Shown here one piece after another: positions 59,931 through 64,000 of a stretch of 64,000 nucleotides of DNA. The number at the start of each line of letters is the position of its first letter. Position 1 is the first letter of the stretch. Position numbers and translations under genes: made by a program. The DNA is taken from positions 1,364,001 to 1,428,000 of the forward strand of contig NZ_AP022610.1 of NCBI RefSeq assembly GCF_010729665.1. Reading direction: 5' to 3'. Below the pieces are notes generated by a model. That model did no database searches and had not been told where the DNA came from. It worked only from the letters and a program-made list of their open reading frames with translations. This DNA is from Mycolicibacterium madagascariense. GTDB taxonomy: Bacteria; Actinomycetota; Actinomycetes; Mycobacteriales; Mycobacteriaceae.

Positions 59931-60447
59931 GGCTGCCCTAGACAAGGCCCAAGCTGTGCAAGATGCCTACGACAAAGAGCACGGCGGTGATTACGCAAAA
60001 TGGCAACAAACCCACAGTCAGGAAGATCTGTGGCGTTATCACACCTCAATCATCGAATATCAGCCGATCAAGGCCGCTGCCGACAAGGCGCGAGCGGAAT
60101 ACGACGATGCTGTGAAGAAGGCCGCCGGGGACAAGACTGCGGCGGACGCGGCAGCAGCCGGAGACCAGGATGCCGGTGAAACCAAGCCGCAAGCCTCCAC
60201 GAACGTTCCCGAGCCGCGGTCGGCTAAACGGGTCGAGAATGTGCCCCCGGCGCGCGTGGATGATGAGCATCAACGGCTGGACGACTCTTCAACGACTGGC
60301 GGGGACGTCGACCTTGCGCGTCGATCGACCGGTGGGGCGTCGGCGGAGAACGCAACGGGATCCGCGCCTAGCGATGGGGCCGGTAGCGGTGTCGACGAGA
60401 GCGAGACGTCACCAGATTCGACGTCAGTTGGGTCGGCGGACCGCTAG
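59449..60447 (+). CDS. AAADK-repeat protein, C-terminal part (array member D)
   Basis: 332 residues from a GTG; the frame is already open and in register from about 59403. About 30 [11 protein letters not shown] units lead to [17 protein letters not shown], a distinct globular-looking stretch ([20 protein letters not shown]), [24 protein letters not shown] and an acidic tail ending SVGSADR. No signal peptide. It is best read as the 3' part of the gene starting at 58043. Confidence 0.75.
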   Translation: MADKKAAADKAAADKKAAEDKAAADKKAAEDKAAADKAATDKAAADKKAAEDKAAADKAAEDKAAADKAAADKKAAEDKAAADKKAAEDKAAADKKAAEDKAAADKKAAEDKAAADKKAAEDKAAADKKAAEDKAAADKAAADKKAAEDKAAAEKTVAEKKAALDKAQAVQDAYDKEHGGDYAKWQQTHSQEDLWRYHTSIIEYQPIKAAADKARAEYDDAVKKAAGDKTAADAAAAGDQDAGETKPQASTNVPEPRSAKRVENVPPARVDDEHQRLDDSSTTGGDVDLARRSTGGASAENATGSAPSDGAGSGVDESETSPDSTSVGSADR

Positions 60448-61014
60448 GTCGGGCTCGGTGTGATGGTGCACCTCGCTCACACCGCCGCCCATACGCGGGG
60501 TGGTAGTCGACCTTCCTCGATGGTGTAAGCGAGGGGTGCCCGACGAGCGAGCTGATGCGGCGCTGAGGGTGATGGGGTGAGGACTGGCCTTCCCCTATGG
60601 GGTGTCGCAACCCTTGGCGTGCCCGCGACAAGTTGGTGCGGGCGCGTCAGCCGCCAATGCACCGAAACAAGAAGACCGCCAAACCCTGTCGAGAGCAGTA
60701 ACTCGGGGTGCAGCGTAGAAATTGACCTACCGCGGTTTGATCGACGAATAACTTTGTCGGTCAACGGATTTGCGAACCCGCCGGGGTACGGCCTTCGGCG
60801 CCTTCCCGAATGCCCCGGACAACAGGATTCAACTCAATGTTCATTGAGACGTCCCGCCGTTCGGCGATGGGTTATCCCGGGTGCTCACACCGACACCGTT
60901 CCGTCCGGCGGAAACGGGGGCGGCATGGCGCACCGACTACTCCGTCACGGCAGAGATGCCGCTGACACGGACAAGCCGGTTTGCCCTGCGCCGGCACGAC
61001 TCACGGCAGGACGG
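60448..61014. other. Non-coding interval at the right end of the array
   Basis: No gene is supported in about 570 nt. A small hairpin (CCTCG ... CGAGG, about 60515-60534) could end transcription of array gene D. Confidence 0.45.
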
Positions 61015-62283
61015 TCACTCCTCGCGCAGGCGGGACTCCACGAAGGACTCGACCTTCTCCCACTGCTCGACGGCCTTGGCGTAGGGCGCCGGGGGCTTGC
61101 CGACCGTGTCGGGGTTGAGCACGTGTCCGATGAACCTGCCTAGCGGCTGGTCCTCGTCCAAGGCGTCCTCGACCGTGCTGTCCTCGGCATAGTCGGCGAC
61201 GTCGCGGACGAATTCGACGGCCAGGTCGAGCTGGTCGACGTCGACGGCTTCGGGGCCGTCGGAGATGTCGTCGGCCAATGTCCGCAGCACGTAGACGTTG
61301 TCGTCGGTCACCCGGATCTGCAGTGAGCCGTCGGTGGCGGCGGTCTTGATGTCGTCGAACGTGGCGAGGTCGGACAAGTCGCTCTCGTGCTCGTCGGCGA
61401 GGTAGCGGGCGAGCGACCGCTCGGAGCCGAACACGCTGATGCGCCCGTTGCGACCCAGGAAGATCGGCTGATCGTCCAGATAGCAACGCAGGGTGTAGTA
61501 GGTGCCGCCACGGGTCAGCAGCCGAATCGGGTCGATGCCGACGTGGGTCCAGAAGTCCTCGTCGCTACCGAGCACCTGATCGGTGGCCGCTGCGGTGAGC
61601 GCCGCCTCCTCGGGATCGGTCTCGTCCTCGTCGTCGATCACCACGTCGGTCTCGGCCGGGTCCTCCTCGACCTCCGGTTCGGGCGCCGGCTCGGCCAATT
61701 CGGCTGCGGCCTTCTCCGACGCCGTGGCATCGACGTCGGGGATCGTCACGATCTCGTCGATCGCGTCGACCACACCGTCCCAGCCGCGGGCGATGACGCC
61801 CTCGATCTCTGCCCAGCGCTTGCGACCCGCGCGGCCCTCGAACGCCTCGAGCCCTCCGCCGAGGGAGCCGAGGACGGGATTGCCGTTGAAGAGCTTCGAG
61901 ACCACCGCCAAATCGCACACCGAGCCGATCGCTTGCACGACGGCGAGGGCGTGCAACAGCGTCGCGACCGACTCCTCCGTCGGCTTCTCCGCCGCGAGCT
62001 CGGGCACGCCGATCAGGTCGTGCTGCCGCTCCTCGCCAGGATCGAGCCGGTGCGCCGACGACTCCTTCAGCGCGGTCCACGCGGGGTGGTCAGTCAGGTC
62101 GTTGTCGGAATTGGTCCGCACGAATGCGACCAGGTCAGCGACGCTTTCGAAGCCGTAGAGGTCGTCGTCCTTGCCGAGGAACGCCTGCCATTCGTCGTCG
62201 GCGTCGCGCCACGACGGTGCCCACAGTGTGTACAGATCGCCCTTGGTCAGACCAAGCCTCACAGGCACGATGTCAGCAGCCAT
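61015..62283 (-). CDS. Conserved mycobacterial protein of unknown function (Rv3311 type)
   Basis: 422 residues from the ATG at 62283 (MAADIVPVRLGLTKGDLYTLWAP). I recognise the N-terminus and length as those of Rv3311 in M. tuberculosis; some databases label such proteins primosomal without evidence that I know of. No enzymatic motif is visible. The middle has a very acidic linker (PEPEVEEDPAETDVVIDDEDE); the second half carries a GTYYTLRCYLDDQPIFLGRNG region and the C-terminal GKPPAPYAKAVEQWEKVE helix. Cytosolic. A decayed copy of its last 43 residues or so sits at 57522-57650. Confidence 0.82.
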   Translation of the reverse strand: MAADIVPVRLGLTKGDLYTLWAPSWRDADDEWQAFLGKDDDLYGFESVADLVAFVRTNSDNDLTDHPAWTALKESSAHRLDPGEERQHDLIGVPELAAEKPTEESVATLLHALAVVQAIGSVCDLAVVSKLFNGNPVLGSLGGGLEAFEGRAGRKRWAEIEGVIARGWDGVVDAIDEIVTIPDVDATASEKAAAELAEPAPEPEVEEDPAETDVVIDDEDETDPEEAALTAAATDQVLGSDEDFWTHVGIDPIRLLTRGGTYYTLRCYLDDQPIFLGRNGRISVFGSERSLARYLADEHESDLSDLATFDDIKTAATDGSLQIRVTDDNVYVLRTLADDISDGPEAVDVDQLDLAVEFVRDVADYAEDSTVEDALDEDQPLGRFIGHVLNPDTVGKPPAPYAKAVEQWEKVESFVESRLREE

Positions 62284-62321
62284 GCGGCACAGCCTAACGA
62301 CGCACGATGCGCGCGCTGCTG

Positions 62322-62816
62322 TCAGGCGCGGGCGAAGTACCGCTGGCCGTCGACCGCGACCCGACCGAAGGCCACCTTGAGCACGGGAGCCAGCGGAACG
62401 AAGGGCAGCGCCAGCGCCCGCTTGGGCTCGATGGCCACGGTCCACGTCAACCGCGACCCGTCACCGTCGGGTTCCACCTCGTAGTCCTCGGCGAAGTGCT
62501 GCAGCAGAGGCAGGTTCCCCTCATACGCGGCGAAGGAGTAGCCGCGTCCCTCGTCCCACCGGAAGAACCGTTCGCGGATACGCGTCAGTCCCGGCGCGAG
62601 CGTCACCTCGCGAGTCGTGCCGACGCCGAATGGGCGTGGGCTCGTCCAGTTCACCGACGACACCAGCGGGCTCCACGCGCTCAAGGACGCGTCACTGGCC
62701 AACGATTCCCACACCGTCTCCGCCGGCGCCGCGAGCCTCTTCTCGTAGCGGAAGACGTGCGGGGCCGCCGTGAAGAAGGCCCCGTCGACGGGTTCTATCG
62801 AGTACCAGCGCGTCAT
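62322..62816 (-). CDS. SRPBCC (START-like) family protein
   Basis: 164 residues. The N-terminal FRYEKRLAAPAETVWESLASDASLSAWSPLV is the usual SRPBCC opening, followed by alternating strands and a long C-terminal helix region, forming a hydrophobic ligand pocket. Ligand and role unknown. It diverges from the alcohol dehydrogenase gene with a gap of only 39 nt, so promoters overlap. Confidence 0.82.
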   Translation of the reverse strand: MTRWYSIEPVDGAFFTAAPHVFRYEKRLAAPAETVWESLASDASLSAWSPLVSSVNWTSPRPFGVGTTREVTLAPGLTRIRERFFRWDEGRGYSFAAYEGNLPLLQHFAEDYEVEPDGDGSRLTWTVAIEPKRALALPFVPLAPVLKVAFGRVAVDGQRYFARA

Positions 62817-62855
62817 GGCTCACCAGCATGCCAAAGGACGCGGCACGATGGCCCC

Positions 62856-63899
62856 ATGCGCGCTGTGGTGTTCGATGAGTTCGGCGGTTCCGTGGACGTC
62901 CGGTCGGTCCCCGATCCGGCGCCTTCCCGGGGCGGCGTCGTCGTGGAAGTACAGGCGACGGGCCTGTGCCGCAGCGACTGGCACGCGTGGGCGGGTCACG
63001 ACGACGGCGTCGCGCTCCCGCATGTACCGGGCCACGAACTGGTCGGCGTGGTGGTCGCGGCAGGACCCGACGTTCGGCGCTGGCAGGTCGGCGACCGCGT
63101 GACCACGCCATTCGTCTGCGGTTGCGGCGCGTGCGAGTGGTGCCGCGCCGGTCAGGCCCAGGTCTGCCCGACGCAGACGCAGCCCGGTTTCACGCACTGG
63201 GGCTCCTTTGCCGAGCTCGTCGCACTGCATGCCGCCGACACCAATCTGGTCGCGGTGCCGGACATCGTCGAGGATGCCGCGGCCGCCGGGTTGGGCTGCC
63301 GGTTCGCGACGGCCTACCGAGCGCTGCACGCGCGGGCCGGCGTGCACGCGGGGGAGTGGGTCACGGTCGTCGGCGTCGGCGGGGTGGGGCTCAGCGCCGT
63401 GCAGGTCGCCGTGGCCGCCGGCGCCCGGGTGATCGCCGTCGACCGCACGCGGGCAGCCCTGACCCTCGCGCAGCGGCTCGGCGCCGAGCACACCGTGCTG
63501 GCCGACGGGGTCGACGTCGCGGCCCGCGTGCACGACCTCACGGCCGGCGGCAGCCACGTCGCCATCGATGCCGTCGGCTCACCGGGCACCTGCGCCGACG
63601 CCGTCTACAGCCTGCGCAGGCGGGGCCGTCACGTGCAGGTCGGTCTGTTGCCCTCCGTCGGTGGCCATCCCACCGTTCCGATGGAGCGGGTGATCGGGTG
63701 GGAGCTCGACGTCCTCGGCAGTCACGGCATGGCCGCCGTCGACTATCCCGCGATGCTGGGCCTCGTCGAGGCGGGCACGCTGCGACCCCAGGATCTCGTC
63801 GAACGCGTGGTTGGCCTGTCGGAGGGGGCCCGGCTACTACCGTCGGTCGACACCGCCTCGCCTGCCGGTGTGACGCTGATCGACCCACGGGTGCCCTGA
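62856..63899 (+). CDS. Zinc-dependent medium-chain alcohol dehydrogenase
   Basis: 347 residues. The catalytic zinc site is Cys in GLCRSDWHAW and the GHELVGVV histidine-glutamate pair; the structural zinc cysteines are CGCGACEWCRAGQAQVC. The NAD site reads VVGVGGVGLSAVQVA, with an Asp after the second strand (VIAVDRT), indicating NAD preference. It oxidises an unidentified alcohol. The ATG at 62856 gives the family's standard MRAVVFDEFG start. Confidence 0.92.
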   Translation: MRAVVFDEFGGSVDVRSVPDPAPSRGGVVVEVQATGLCRSDWHAWAGHDDGVALPHVPGHELVGVVVAAGPDVRRWQVGDRVTTPFVCGCGACEWCRAGQAQVCPTQTQPGFTHWGSFAELVALHAADTNLVAVPDIVEDAAAAGLGCRFATAYRALHARAGVHAGEWVTVVGVGGVGLSAVQVAVAAGARVIAVDRTRAALTLAQRLGAEHTVLADGVDVAARVHDLTAGGSHVAIDAVGSPGTCADAVYSLRRRGRHVQVGLLPSVGGHPTVPMERVIGWELDVLGSHGMAAVDYPAMLGLVEAGTLRPQDLVERVVGLSEGARLLPSVDTASPAGVTLIDPRVP

Positions 63900-63902
63900 C
63901 CG

Positions 63903-64000
63903 TCAGGCCGTCGGCCGCCAGAAACCCTGAAAGTGCTGATCCGCGTTGGTCGTTCGGATCGCCGACAGGTGGACGGGGTCGCCCGCCTCGATCATCATGC
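63903..64000 (-). CDS. 3' end of an unidentified minus-strand gene
   Basis: Thirty-two codons are open from the right edge to a TGA at 63903, encoding IEAGDPVHLSAIRTTNADQ and a C-terminus QGFWRPTA. It converges on the alcohol dehydrogenase gene with a 3-nt gap. The piece is too short to name. Confidence 0.5.
   Translation of the reverse strand, partial: MMIEAGDPVHLSAIRTTNADQHFQGFWRPTA

Noticed and set aside
55138..60049. Very long minus-strand open frames (up to 686 residues) across array genes C and D
   Set aside because: They are antisense readings of the AAADK repeats (Leu-Ser-Ala-Ala or Pro-Pro-Cys-Pro patterns) and stay open only because the repeat words lack stops. The plus-strand frame has signal peptides, ribosome sites and conserved domains.
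43037..60447. Naming the array proteins HBHA or laminin-binding proteins
   Set aside because: Those have Lys/Pro-rich C-terminal tails and no signal peptide of this kind; the array proteins have balanced Asp/Lys and a different domain order.

Overview
The window is a high-GC actinobacterial chromosome segment, most likely from a fast-growing Mycobacterium (Mycolicibacterium-type). The evidence is gene content and order that I recall from mycobacterial genomes: metY-metX-methyltransferase behind a SAM-IV riboswitch and beside icd1, xthA-trpS-yhjD, a PGRS-like glycine-rich protein, dacB1 next to a class III aminotransferase, and sdhCDAB / cdd-deoA-add followed later by an Rv3311-type gene. No rRNA, tRNA, phage, insertion sequence or CRISPR array was recognised.

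Layout. 1-3.6 kb: end of a histidine-utilisation operon (M20 amidohydrolase fragment, hutF, hutI). 3.6-5.8 kb: a TetR regulator with two palindromic operators, overlapping an FAD monooxygenase gene. 5.8-6.8 kb: a two-gene toxin-antitoxin-like module (zeta-type ATPase and Phd-type antitoxin) with its own palindromes. 6.8-10.3 kb: methionine operon on the minus strand. 10.5-14 kb: both isocitrate dehydrogenase isoforms side by side. 14-17.9 kb: alpha/beta hydrolase, exonuclease III, trpS, yhjD. 18-22 kb: a secreted PGRS-like protein (frame-broken) converging on an 857-residue secreted Ala/Lys/Glu helical repeat protein. 22.4-30.9 kb: dacB1, an lrp-aminotransferase-SMP30-amidohydrolase operon, a divergent aminobutyraldehyde dehydrogenase, an Eis-like acetyltransferase. 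31-36 kb: gamma-glutamyltransferase-like gene, a YoaK protein, a DUF2335 insert bounded by 77-bp direct repeats, an APC permease. 36-42.6 kb: succinate dehydrogenase sdhCDAB and, divergent, the nucleoside salvage operon cdd-deoA-add.

42.6-60.5 kb is the unusual part. Between two backbone genes (add and the Rv3311-type gene) lies an array of genes for secreted proteins: signal peptide, a conserved mature N-terminus with a Cys pair, long [10 protein letters not shown] pentapeptide tracts encoded by 15-bp tandem repeats, a conserved EYDAxTTPQAST-like motif, and an acidic disordered tail. Five are spread over the array with an 82-residue secreted protein, and a PucR-controlled catabolic operon (permease, two SDRs, ureohydrolase, polysaccharide deacetylase) is embedded among them. 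Most array genes share a promoter design: a GTGCAA box about 42-47 nt upstream of a TAGCCT-like -10. A duplicated 3' end of the Rv3311-type gene shows that the array grew by segmental duplication. Several frame breaks fall in the repeat tracts and may be real decay or consensus errors.

60.5-64 kb: the intact Rv3311-type gene, an SRPBCC protein, a zinc alcohol dehydrogenase and the 3' end of an unidentified minus-strand gene.
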